Shown piece by piece: positions 21,256-33,200 of a stretch of 64,000 nucleotides of DNA (the first letter of the stretch is position 1; each line of letters begins with the position of its first letter). The stretch lies in NCBI RefSeq assembly GCF_000346465.2, contig NC_034016.1, positions 11,279,805 through 11,343,804 of the forward strand, in the 5' to 3' direction. Both the position numbers and the translations under genes were made by a program. The notes beneath the pieces are model-generated. The model had not been told where the DNA came from and did no database searches. It worked only from the letters and a program-made list of their open reading frames with translations. Source of the DNA: Prunus persica (lineage: Eukaryota; Streptophyta; Magnoliopsida; Rosales; Rosaceae).

Positions 21256-21650
21256 CACAATGGGCTTCATAAACCACCACCTTAGCTAAAATTTAGGGAG
21301 AAATTGAAAAAACCCACCTCCAACCATGCTCCCTACTCTTAAAATAGGAAGACCTATAGGAGCTCCTAAATCTGATGAGAGAGAAAGAACTCCTAGTGAT
21401 TCCTTGTAATTAAATGCTTCTTTATTTAATATTATTTTAAGCATTTATTTAAAGCCAACTATTTTTTATTGTTGCTTTTGTGTCTACACTTTATTCAAAA
21501 ATTGAATTAAAAAATAATAAAATATTTATGACTCTTTAAACTAGGGAGTATGGTTGGAGTTGAAATTTTATAGAGAGCTCCTAAAATAGTTTTCTAGTAT
21601 TTTTAACTAAATTTTAACTTAAAATAGAGAGCATGATTGTGGATGCTTTA
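21256..21650. mobile_element. MITE inserted in polygalacturonase-copy flank
   Basis: About 395 bp present here and absent from the matching place in the first copy (after ttgtatttattgaggt, about 12525). Left arm cacaatgggcttcataaacc and right arm ending gagcatgattgtggatgctt form imperfect inverted repeats; inside are cctccaaccatgctcccta on the left and its inverse on the right. One arm of the same family is at 48116-48215. Confidence 0.65.
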
Positions 21651-22077
21651 AGGCTTAGATGGCTACTACATTTTAGACTCAAGATTCATGAGAGGTAACT
21701 CTATTTGGTTAAGATAGCGAGTGTCATCATCAATGTTACTATATATGCAATTATACATATGTATATCAGATGAGCCAGTATTGATAGCAAGAACAAAGAA
21801 ATCCCACAAAAGTTAATTATATATGCAATTATACATATGTATATCAAAGAGTTCATGGTAATAATACTAATTTACAAGTGAAAGAGAATGAAAAAAAAAT
21901 ATAATATCCAAATTATTGCCTGTTGCAACTATAGAGTCATGGATATTGACATGGCTTGTCAATTCCATCTGCGTTAGGGCATCTTCAGGAGTAATTCGAA
22001 GATTGGAGAGACTAACGTTGTTGCATTTGTTTACACTGATATGAGTTTTTGGGCTGTCAAGATGTTTAAGACCGCTT
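21651..22077. other. Continuation of the duplicated flank
   Basis: Up to about 21740 this matches 12525-12622 (ggcttagatggctac, gattcatgagaggtaactct). Afterwards it is AT-rich with a local repeat of atatatgcaattatacatat (two copies, about 21743 and 21818). No gene seen. Confidence 0.5.
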
Positions 22078-22080
22078 GTA

Positions 22081-23660
22081 CACTACTACAAAAAAGCAAA
22101 AAGACGACGGTAAATCACCGTCGTGTATTCGGTTTTTCAATGGTCGTGGAATCCACCGTCATCTTTTCCCTCATAAACCACGACGCTAAATCACCGTCGT
22201 TGTTACAATATACAACGTCATCAACAAATACAAAACGACGTCTTTGAACTGCAAAAGATCTAAAAAAGCAGTCGAGGATGAGAATAGACGACCAACTCTC
22301 TAAAAAAACCGTCGTTAAAAAGGAAAAATATGACACATATTAACAGAACAAGGCCGCAAGATAGACATACAACGACGAACATTAAAATAAAACGCCGTTA
22401 AATATCATTTTCACGACAATAAAAAATATGACGTCTTTAAATACATTAGAAGACGACGTTATTTATACCTACTACGTCGCCTATATAAAAAGAGCCGTCG
22501 TAAAATAAATTTTCCACTTCGATTTTTCTATAAAAGATGACGTGGAAATAGTTGTCAGTGTCATTATTTACGACGTATGTATTTATATAGTAGACGTTGA
22601 ACAACGAAACAACGTCGGTTACAAATATATGAGAGTCGTATTACAAAATTTATACGTCCTATTTTCAGAAACAAACAACGACGATAAATATTAGACGTTG
22701 TTAAATACAACAACGTCGAAAACAAATAAAAACAGACGTGTTTAGTCTGCTAAAGTTCTAAAAAATAGTCGAGGATGAGAATAGACGACCAACTCAAACA
22801 AATCACCGTCGTTAAAAAGGAAAAATATGACACATATTAAAAGAACAAGGCCGCAAGATAGACATACAACGACGACAACTAAAACACTACGCCGTTAAAT
22901 ATAATTTTCACGACAAGAAAAAATATGACATCTTTAAATACATGAGAAGACGACGTTATTGAAATCTACTACGTCTCTTATTTACAAACAACCGTCGTGA
23001 AATAAATTTTCCACTTCGATTTTTCTAAAAAAGATGACGTGGAAATAGTTGTCAGTGTCATTATTTACGACGTATGTATTTATATAGTTGACGTTGAATG
23101 CGAAACAACGTCGGTGGCATTTATATTGTCGACGTTGTATTTATATGTATTCATTACTCACGACGCACTTATTAATATAGACGACGTTGAACTTCTAAAC
23201 AACGTCGGTTCCAAATAAATGACAGCCGTATTACAGAACATATAGACGGCGTTGATTATGATGAGAGCCGTATTACAAATAACGTCGTTTAATTGATATT
23301 AGACGGCGGTTATAATGAATTACCGTCGGAATTCATTTCGTTCCTCTTCGTTTATAAAAGAACTTGCGACGTGGAAAATGTATGATGACGTCATATTTTT
23401 TAACGTTCAGATTATATATCTCGTTTTTTAGACGTCGGTATTATGGGATTGGAGTCGTGTTATTTTGAATTACATGGCGGTTCTTAATCCTTCCCCGACG
23501 TGATATCCTGAATAATTGCTTCACAATAGCGTCGTGGTTCTTCATTGTTACGTTGCTTTAAGATGTCGGTAAATATGCTGAATAACTGGTTCACAATAAC
23601 GTCTTGTTTTAGTTGAACGTAGAAAGTGAAGAAATCACATTACAATATATTACAAAATTA
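22081..23660. repeat. CACTA left subterminal repeat array
   Basis: Dense direct and inverted copies of ACGACGG/CCGTCGT/AACGTCG in AT-rich context. Longer internal duplications are visible: ttccacttcgatttttcta and gatgacgtggaaatagttgt occur near 22510-22550 and again near 23010-23050. In CACTA elements subterminal repeats are binding sites for the TNPA-type protein. Confidence 0.8.
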
Positions 23661-23688
23661 ATGTCATACACTGCCAATTACATAAGCA

Positions 23689-24085
23689 TCACTCAATCCA
23701 TATATCTTCACACCCATCTCGAATATTTTGACCGCCTAACTCACCCACCAGTTCATCAAATGTGTCAACATTTGGCATCCCTCTAGTAAATGGCTCACAC
23801 TCAATTATCACATCACCTAAGACTTCATCACCAATAACATCATTATATTCTCTATTAGGCATTGATAACACTACCGACCAACCACGATGCATCGGGTCGT
23901 CAACAAAAAATATTTGTTTGACTTGAGAAGCCAAAACAAATTGGTCATTCCTATGTCCAATTTTACTCAAATCTACAAGGGTAAATCCAAGTTCGTCGAC
24001 TACAAGACCAGAACTATCTATCCAATCACACCTAAAGACTGGGATTGTAAACTTTTGGTAGTCAAGGTCCCAAATTAAGCACAAA
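23689..24085 (-). pseudogene. CACTA transposase C-terminal fragment (DUF4216)
   Basis: The minus strand reads FTIPVFRCDWIDSSGLVVDE then GFTLVDLSKIGHRNDQFVLA, SQVKQIFFVDDP and HRGWSVVLSMPNRE, ending DGCEDIWIE and stop at 23689. This is the DUF4216 domain at the C-terminus of plant En/Spm transposase ORFs. The upstream DUF4218 and catalytic transposase_21 domains are not found; sequence at 24120-25060 is of other origin. The ATG at 24120 lies in non-homologous leader and is probably not a real start. Confidence 0.78.
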
Positions 24086-24329
24086 TTTAAACCAAAACTT
24101 GCAATAATAATCCTCCTCAAAATTATATGAACGAGTACTATTGCTCATGATGACATGAGGTGAGAGGAAGGGATGGTTTAGGGTTTAGGGTGAGCACCAC
24201 AAAAGGGGCAAATTCTGACCTCTCTAGGTGATTTTTCAAAGAGGGAGGTGCAACTGTACTTCCTTTCTCCTTAATAGGTCTGCCACTGCATGCAACACAA
24301 GTCGCAAAAGCAGCTACACATGGCAAAAC

Positions 24330-25060
24330 AATTGTCGATACAAAGAAACCAATATGGAATTAGGTATAAACATGATAACATATTAGCCCTTTATTTTACT
24401 TGAGAAAAATGTAATTTAAGGGGGTTGAGAATGTTCAATTACCATCCTGTGCAAAATCCAGCACCCTTACGATGATGAGACTCTGCAGGCTCGGGACAGG
24501 GAGGTGGTTGTTGGGGGCATTCAGGACCATCATGTTTCATGGGGTAAGCAACTGGTTCATATTTGATCATGAACAAAGTAAACAAACTATATATATATAT
24601 ATGCTAAAGATTGATAGGTAGGACATGAAGACAGTATAAGCAATTTGGTAATTTACCTGGAGCCTGGTGATGATGGTGGTGGTCCATGAAACCAAGCAAG
24701 AAACCAACATATACATGAAACCAAGCATGAAAACAATAAATCCATTCCCAATTCAACATAACATAGGGTGATTAAAAGATCCGACAAAATTAAATCCATT
24801 CCCAATTCAACATAACAGATAATGTAATCCATGAACCCATTAAACAGAAAATCCATGAATCCATACCTATAAGCACATTATTAACAGATCGCAAAGCATA
24901 TACCTAAAACCCTTTAACAAAACAACCTAATATCATTTAATGAATTTACAAGGGGAAGATAGGGTTTGTACTTACAGGTTGGACGAGCTCACAGATTCGA
25001 CTGAGCCTGGAGAGTGCAACTTTTAATTAGAGCAGAAGTGAGAGAGCGAATGTTATGTTG
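24330..25060 (-). pseudogene. Probable captured host gene 5' region, unidentified
   Basis: On the minus strand this has the anatomy of a plant gene start: a T/C-rich leader near 25060-24980, a donor (ccaacct before gtaagtac, about 24977), an intron-like stretch, an ATG at 24687 reading MDHHHHHQAP before a donor at 24655, then a second exon-like piece (about 24545-24466) PMKHDGPECPQQPPPCPEPA and SHHRKGAGFCTG, and perhaps a third near 24330 (PCVAAFATCVACSGRPIKEK). It lacks the ACGACG motifs that fill the rest of the element. The protein family was not recognised. The intron also holds an imperfect duplication around cattcccaattcaacataac. Confidence 0.5.
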
Positions 25061-25499
25061 CGCGAAATCTGAAAATTTTAGGGTTCAGGGTTAGAAGTAT
25101 AAGAATAAGAGCCAAATATAAAAAAATTTAGGGTGCGTGAAAATTTTTAGAGCACGCGCTCTTTAAAACGTCGAAAGAAAAACCATGGCGAAAGTTCTAC
25201 AAGAACCGACGTAAATGTAATATTCCACGACGGAAACACTGAACGTAACGCCGTTTATTTTGACGCTTCATTTTTCGGATTAATTTTAAATTTATTTTGA
25301 ATATTTTGATATAAAGACGACTGAAAAACCACGTCGGGGTTAAGAAATTGAAAACGTTGTAAATTATAATAGACGACTTACATATTAAAATGACGTCGTT
25401 TAAAGTGGAAACCATGTCGGATATTTTACTACACGACGTAACATATGTATTCCACGACTCAACCACCGTCGTTAACAATTAATACCCTAAACCCTTAAA

Positions 25500-25670
25500 A
25501 CTAAATTATATAATTTTAAAAATTAAGTTTATAAAAGGGTTTATGGTTTTACGGCCTAATATATACCCTAGACTACCCAAAAATTATACTTTAAAAATAA
25601 ACCCCAATAAATAACAACCCTAATCTCTAAACCCTAGACTCTAAACCCTAAACCATAAAACGAGAAGTGA
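25500..25670. repeat. Degenerate CCCTAAA-rich stretch inside the CACTA element
   Basis: Several ccctaaa/ccctag units (aaccctaaaccataaa and similar) lie in AT-rich DNA with no motif array. There is no regular array, so a true telomere is excluded. Confidence 0.5.
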
Positions 25671-26314
25671 TTTTATGACTCATCAAAACAATTTTATTTT
25701 GGATGGTCATTTTAAATTTTTGTTATTCAAAATGAATTTTTTCAAGGTTTAGGGGGAAGAAAATATATCAATGACTTCATAGGAGTTGACTTTGCATTTT
25801 TCTGATTTATTTTAAATTTATTTTGAATATTTTGATATAAAAATAATAAAATATTCTTATCACAACAACAAACCACGTCAGTGTTAATAAATTGTATACG
25901 TTGTAAATTGTAATAGACGACTAAGTTGTTAAAATGACGTCGTTTAAATGAGAAACCATGACGGATATTTAACTATCCGACGTAAAATATATATTCCACG
26001 ACTTAACCGCTGTCGTTATAAAGTACTACCCTGAACCCTTAAGAAATTGAAGACGTTGTAAACCATAAACGACTCAATTGTTCAAAGAACGTCGTCTAAA
26101 TATCCTTTTACGTCGGATTTGTTTAAAACGAAACAACAAAAAACGACGGTTTTTGACTTTATTAGGTCGTTGGAAAAGTATTACACGTCGGTTAGGCAAT
26201 TTGTATGTTTGTTTTTTTTTTTTTAATTTAAGAAAACCTCAACAAATTTTTACATTATATATTATAGACAAAATTTGTACATTATACATAAATATCAAGT
26301 GTTCAATAATTCCC

Positions 26315-29300
26315 CTATTCCAGGTTAAGGCAAACAAACTCTACCCATTCATTCCGGACTTCATCAATTGCTTCTTGGGGGTATGGCGCTTCCTGTTTTC
26401 CCTTGGCATACTGCATAAACAATGACTATTAGGGTTTATAAATAAAAAGAAATTCAATCACAGACGACGATATTTTTCATAACCGACGTACTATATCTAT
26501 TCAACGACGGTAATTTTACATGACCGTCGTTGATAATACAAAAAACGACGTAAAATGTATGAAGGTAATTTCTTGTTACCATCTTCTCAAACCCCAAGGA
26601 ATGATCCATGATGATGTCCCTCATGAAGCGCATCACATAATACCCGCATTCGACACTGCTGGGTTGCTTTGGTGTGCCTGACAGAGTTTTTCAAATTACT
26701 GCCTTACGGCCTGGTCTAGCTATGTGAGAATTATAAATTTTTATAGCACTGTTCACGATGTTTTTGGCCTCTTCATCGACCACACGATTTCCTGGCAGAG
26801 GATCCAGAAAATAGACGGTTTCTCTCTTTGCTCTTACAATCAGCAAGATCCAATGACGGCTGCACAAAATTAATATAAAAACGACGGTTATTTACAAAAA
26901 CGACGTATTATAATATTTCACACGACGAAATAAAGTAGCAATCGACGACATTATACATTTATCACGACGATAAATAACTACCGACGTGGTTAGTAGTTTC
27001 AAACGACTCAATAAAATAAAACACCGACGTGGTTAGTTTATACGCTGTCATTTATTGAAAATCATAAAAACAAAATCCTGTTAAGGAGACTAACCCTGGA
27101 TTGTAAGGCATCAGGAAAATCTGTTCACTGTCAGTCCTCTGAAGTCGAGCTGCTAGTAGGCGTGATCTGTCAGCTATTGTGCCAGAGCTGGCACTAACTG
27201 TAGCAGGGTCGATAAAGCCAACCATGCTGCACATATTTGCTCGTTTCAAAACATCGTGTAAGTACCTAAATATATAAAATAATATAAACAAGTTAGCACA
27301 AAAAAACACACGACGGTTATGTATAACAAAATGACGTATTATAAAATTTTACACGACGTACTGAAATAGACAACGACGTTATAATATATTTATCACGACG
27401 GTACATACTAACGACGTGGTTAGTTAGTTAAGACGACGCAATAAATAAACCAACGACGTATTATTTTAGAATGACAAACCTCATATATACAAAAAAACAC
27501 ACGACGATTATGTATAACAAAACGACGTATTATAAAATTTCACACGACGTACTGAAATAGACAACGACGTTATAATATATTTATCACGACGGTACATACA
27601 AACGACGTGGTTAGTTAGTTAAGACGACGCAATAAATAAACCAACGACGTATTATTTTAGAATGACAAACCTCATATATACAGCAATGACAGTGGCTCCT
27701 ATTTCTTCCATGCCTGCAAATTGTGTAATATCTTCAGGCAGGAGGAAGGTATCGCGCTCTAGACCAAACACCTCCTTATCAATTGTAAAGTGCAGGGTCT
27801 TATCCTGAGGCACGAGTGTCGTTTTCACATAACGACAAAGGGATTTTAAAGAAGATGACGCCTCCATATTTGAATAATCAACAACTTTAATAACCTGTTT
27901 AAAGAAATAAAAAAAATGACGTGGTAATTCAATAAAAACGACGGTTTAAGGAATACAACGTCGTCTGAAAAGAATTTAAACGACGGTGAAGAAACCGTCG
28001 TGGTGAATAATTTATTACGTCTTAAAAAAAATTCCGCCGTCTAAGTTGTAAACAAACGACAGTTTAAAGAAAAATATCCACGTCTGGAATTTTGAAAAAC
28101 AAATAAAAAAGGCAAAGTTATGTGAACATACCTGGTCGTCATCTTCTTTCTCCTTTTCATCTTGTTTTTCTTCTTTCTTCTCTTCATCTATTATGTCGGG
28201 AATGACTAACTCCGTCGTCTAAAAACCACAAAGTTTTAAAAATAATGACGTTTAATGGCGTGTAAAATAAGTAAACTAAATACGACGTGGTATTGAAATA
28301 CAAACGACGGTTTATTTTTAAAATCGTCGTGGTATGTATTTCAAACGACGGTTTTATTAATAATAACGACGTCTAATGGTTTTAAAAAAAACAGAGAATT
28401 CAAAGTTCAGATATGTTACCTTTTCTTCTTAATGTTTCCCATTTTTGGCAGTATCATCCTCAAAATGTAGGGATCTCACATCACCTCCAGAGCAGCTTGC
28501 TTTGTCAGACATTGGATTTTTGGGACTTTGGCTAATTCTGGGTTTAAGCATGCTTGGATCAAAATTGGGAATTAATTGGGAAAGCTGACTCAGGAAATGC
28601 TCCCTCTCAGCCTCTACCAATTGTTTCGTTCTAGTCTCCATCCTTAAAGCCTCTTCCCTTGCCTTAGCTTCCATCTTTTTAGTCTCTTCTTGAAGGAGAA
28701 CTCTTAAACTGTCCTTCAAACAGTCGTCAAAGCTCACTCTCTGTGGTTTGGGTAAATTGAAATATTGCCTTGGTGAGATTCCAGCACCTACTCCTCTCAC
28801 TCTGCCTGGATGCTCGGGGCCCAAAGCCATGGTCAGCACATCATTGCTGCCAGATACAGTGACTTTGCCTTCCGAGACTTGTTTTTGCAATTCATCCTAA
28901 AACAAAGATATATAAAAAAGTAAGAACAAAAACACACGACGGTTATTTATATACAAACGACGTATTATATAATTTCACACGACGCAATAACATATAAATC
29001 GACGTTATTATAATTTATCACGACGGTAGTTATACCGACGTGGTTATTTTTTTAAAACGACGAAATGAATAAACCACCGACGTCTTATGCTTTATTTACA
29101 GATAACAGAGGGATGATTCAATATTCACACCTTTAACGACCTTGTTTAAAACATTTCGACGTAGTAATTCAATACAAACGACGCGAAAATGAACCACCGA
29201 CATCTTATGCTATAATTACAGAAAACAGAGTAGTGATTCCTGATTTAGACCTTTAACGACGTTTTTAAAAAAATTTCGACGTGGTAATATCATTCACACG

Positions 29301-30187
29301 ACGCAAAATATAACATAAGACGTAATAAGAATTATTCACAGTTTAATAAAAATTTAAAACAGAGTGAGTAGGCTTACAATTAATTTTGCTTTCTCTGCCA
29401 CCTTTGGATCCGGGATGTTACCATGTTTGTCCTGTCTAGCTCTCTTCCATAAGGTAGATCTATCAATTTCTACCCCAGGCATGGTTTCCTCCAATTGATC
29501 CTCCAAACTAGCATATCCTTTTCGAGACAATCGATGATTGTACTCAAGTTTCTCCCTAATCTGTGCATGTTTAGAATGCACAGACTCAAAATCTTTGGAT
29601 AACCTTGAAGCTACAAAGGCATCCCATTGTGCTTTCTCTATGAATTTATATGTTTCAGGGGGTTGGCTTAATCTCTCCCTGTCATTGGTGTATGGAAGGA
29701 TATAATGCCTCGTTAGTGTAGACTTGAAATCCTTCCATTTCTTGGCAGCAGAAGCTAACACAGAGTTCTTGCCCCCTTGACCTACCACAAAAGCAATGTC
29801 AACTGCTTCCCAAATCTGCTCCTTTATATCCTTGGGGATTTGAGCCCATTTCATGTCCACAAGTGGAACTCTGGAGCGTGCCAACACACCAATGTAGGAC
29901 TGCATCTCACTATGTGCTTGGCCAATTCCTTTCCCCCTTTTATTGTGCTCAACAATTGGCCTCAGTTTCTGAAGTTTTCTCTTCACAACACCAGGCATTG
30001 TGCTCATACCTCGACCAGACTTTGAATCATCAGAGATTGTTGTCGTGCTGGTTGGTTCTGTCTCAGCAGATGATGAAGCAAACTTCATCTTCTTCGAAGG
30101 CTTCACTTGAGGAGGTACCATTCCAAGCTCCTTACCTCCATTTTTCTTGGAGCCAGAATCCTTACTTTGGTCTTGGTGAGAAACCAT
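26315..30187 (-). pseudogene. CACTA second gene: transposase_24-like region plus Ulp1-like cysteine protease
   Basis: Seven coding exons inferred from splice signals on the minus strand: 30187-29378, 28896-28420, 28218-28132, 27894-27671, 27265-27095, 26859-26580, 26410-26315. An untranslated leader exon probably ends at 31061 (AAAAG before gtaagc). Exon 1 carries the plant transposase_24 domain (RVPLVDMKWAQIPKDIKEQI, AFVVGQGGKNSVLASA, HRLSRKGYASLEDQ). Exon 2 adds ALGPEHPGRVRGVGAGISPR and a charged coiled coil. Exon 3 is acidic. Exons 4-7 form an Ulp1/C48-type domain with FLLPEDITQF, RHWILLIV (His), YFLDPLPGN (Asp), and SSVECGYYVMRF (Cys). TAA at 28429-28431 and TGA at 26691-26693 (a Trp place) break it. 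All introns are full of ACGACG motifs. Confidence 0.82.
27299..27671. repeat. 191-bp tandem duplication at a CACTA intron/exon border
   Basis: The block aacacacgacgg(t/a)tatgtataacaaaa ... gaatgacaaacctcatatata occurs twice in a row with a period of 191 bp (caacgacgttataatatat at 27371 and 27562). The second copy ends at the real donor of exon 4 (27671); the first copy carries a decoy of that donor and the first few exon bases near 27479. Confidence 0.85.
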
Positions 30188-30239
30188 TTTTACAGACAAA
30201 ACTGCAAGTGAAAATATTTCAGGAAAAGATTAAGAACAC

Positions 30240-33200
30240 AAACGACGGTTATTAATAAAATACGACGTATGATATGATTTTAAACGACGCAATGAAATAA
30301 TCTCAGACGTAATAAATGTTTAAAACCAAGGTAATTAAACAACGACGAAATAATTAACTATAAACGACGTGATAATTAACTATAAACGACGAAATATTTA
30401 TATAACGTCGTGGTATTGATGTTCACACGACGTCAGTAGTAATATACCGTCGTCTTTATAAGGATCCGAAACCCTTCTTTCTTTCTCTGTGAATGTTTGA
30501 TTGCAGATTTGATTTTTTTGAACCATAGTTTTTGTTTTCTAATTTGATAAAATACAAGGCCAAGAAAGAAAGTTTTGGAATCTTATATAGACGACGGTAT
30601 TTTAATATGACGTCGTGGTATTAACATTCACATGACGTAAAACAATAAGATACTGTCGTCTATATTAGATACCAACCCTACTTTCTTTTTCTTTATATTT
30701 TATCAAATTAGGGAAAAACAAAAACCATTGTTCAGAGAAATCAAACATGCAATTAAACAAGCAAATAAAAAAAAGACTATAATTTTAAAAACAACTTTGT
30801 CAATTTTCAGACGACGCTAGAACGACTGACGAACCGTCGTGGTCTACATATTTAACCACGTAAATAAGAAGCTACCGTCATCTTATTTAGTTGAGGTAGT
30901 TGTCTTCAAAGTTGGAAACTTTCCCTCTTTGTCTGTATATTTTATCGAACTTGGAAAGAAGTAAAATGATTTTGGCCAGAAAAAAGGTAAAAAGATTTTT
31001 CAAACAAAAAACGTATGAGCATGCAAAACAGCAACCAAAATAGTGAAAATGAAAGCTTACCTTTTGCGTGCAATGAAAGCAAGAGGAAGATTATGTTTAA
31101 GTTCAGAGACGACGAAGAAGACGAGAGGAAGACGATGAGATACTCTGACAGTGCTCTGACAAGGAAAAAAGTCTAAAAGTTTTCTCTGGAAGATTGAAAT
31201 TTTTAATCGGGTTTGGAAACAGCGCATGTGTATGTCAGGTAGACGAAAAGTTGCTTACATATAAAACCATTTCAAAAAAATAATACGGCGGTTACATATA
31301 ACTACGACGTATGAATTACAAAATACGACGGTACATTTAACTTCGGACGTGGTAAATAAATACGACAGTAGTGTTGTAGGTACCGTCGTAGTAAACTCAA
31401 AAATTAAAGTACATAAGTAATAACTCGCGTCATGGTAGATTATTTAACACGTCGTTTTTATTAATGTACCGACGTGGATTTCTGTAATATACGTCGATCA
31501 TACCGACGTTGATTTTACAATTTAAACGGCGGTTTTTTTGTAAGGACCGCCGTTGGTTTTAAAAATTTATTCTATAAATTTGTCGCTTTCATTCATTTTC
31601 GGTTTACATTTAGGGTTCCAAGTTCTTCCTCTCTCAGTCTCTCACGTCTCAAAGACAATAATTTGGATGTCTTTCTCAAAGATAAATTGAGCTTACTCGC
31701 ATCAAATATATGTCCACAAGAAGAAGCTTGTCAACTAGCCTTCTCACTTCCTTGATCAAGCCTGATAGGACACTTAGTGCTTCTGAATACTCCTTGCTTT
31801 CCATCAAAAGAGATGCAAGCCTGGCCTCCACTCGCTGTCGAAGGAAAGTTCGCTTCTCAGGGAAATCTGCTTGATTTTCTTGGCTAAGAAGATCCGTCAG
31901 GTTTGTGATAGCCTCTTCCTTTATCCGTAGAGCTTCAGAAGAAGAAGATGGGTTTCAAGAATGCGATAAAGAATAGAAATGGCTTCAGATGGCCTCTAAA
32001 GCATGAGCAATCGAATCAGTATTTGCTGGGAGATATGATGAAGACATTGTCAATGCTTTGAACTATACAAGTCCTGCAGAAAGATAAATGACCAAACTGT
32101 TAAAGAAACTGAAACAACGGCGGTTTTCTGTTCTACCGTCGTCTTTTCTCGTCTTCTATATTAAGGTAAGATGGCGGTAGATTTATAATTACCGACGTAG
32201 ATTATTTTGTTAAACGTCGTTAAGTGTACTACAACCGACGTGGATTTTATTTTTAAATTATAAATAGAGTTTTTTTTCCCGAATTCTTTCAGTTTTAGTT
32301 TTCAATTACAAAGCATGATAAATAGATTTTTCTTTCCCGAGGAAATTTAAAATGAGGGAAATTAATGTTCTAGAAATTGTAAACTAACACGACGCAATAT
32401 TACTAACCCGAGGAAATTATAAATAGATTTTGCTTTCCCGAATAAATTTTAAATTAATTCAGTTTGAAACAACGACGGTTTTTTGTTATGCCGTCGTTTT
32501 TAACTAACACGACGCAATATTTGTTTTGCGACGTGGAATCTTTTCATTTAACGTCGTTATGTTTAATATAACCGACGTGGATTTGAATTTTTAAATTATG
32601 AATAGAATTTTTTTTCCCGTGACCTTTCAGTTTATTTTTCAATTACAGTGCGTTATAAATAGAGTTTTTTTTTCCGGAGGAAATTTAAAATGAAGGAAAT
32701 TAATGTTCTAGAATATGTAAAGTTTCTTTTTTGGAGGACAGATTTAAATAAAATAAGAATATAAAAACAACGACTGTTTTTTTATTACTGTCGTCGTTTT
32801 TCGTCGTCTTAAGTAAGACTAAGACGACGTAATATATTTGTTTAGCGACGTTGATTTGTTTTTTAAACGTCGTTAGGTATAATATAACCGTCGTTGAAAA
32901 TTGTCTCTCTGATTGCAAATTTGTAACGACGTTAGGTATAATATTTGTATATACACAAACGCACACACATCATCAACTTCCAAAAAATTGTCTCTCTGAT
33001 TGCAAATCTGTGTCATCTGTTAAGATTATGATGTGGAACAGAGTTCCATCTGGTAAGATTTCGTAACCCTTGGGATCTTAGACAAATCTGATTATGTCGG
33101 CGGTTTTCTATATAAACCGTCGTGGTTATTTCAATTCTTGTCATTAAGTAGATCTACCGACGTAGGATAAGAAAATCAAAGAAAAAAATTGTTAACAAAA

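Noticed and set aside
25500..25670. Telomere-like CCCTAAA stretch
   Set aside because: Units are irregular, few and embedded inside the CACTA element; not a telomere or clear interstitial array.
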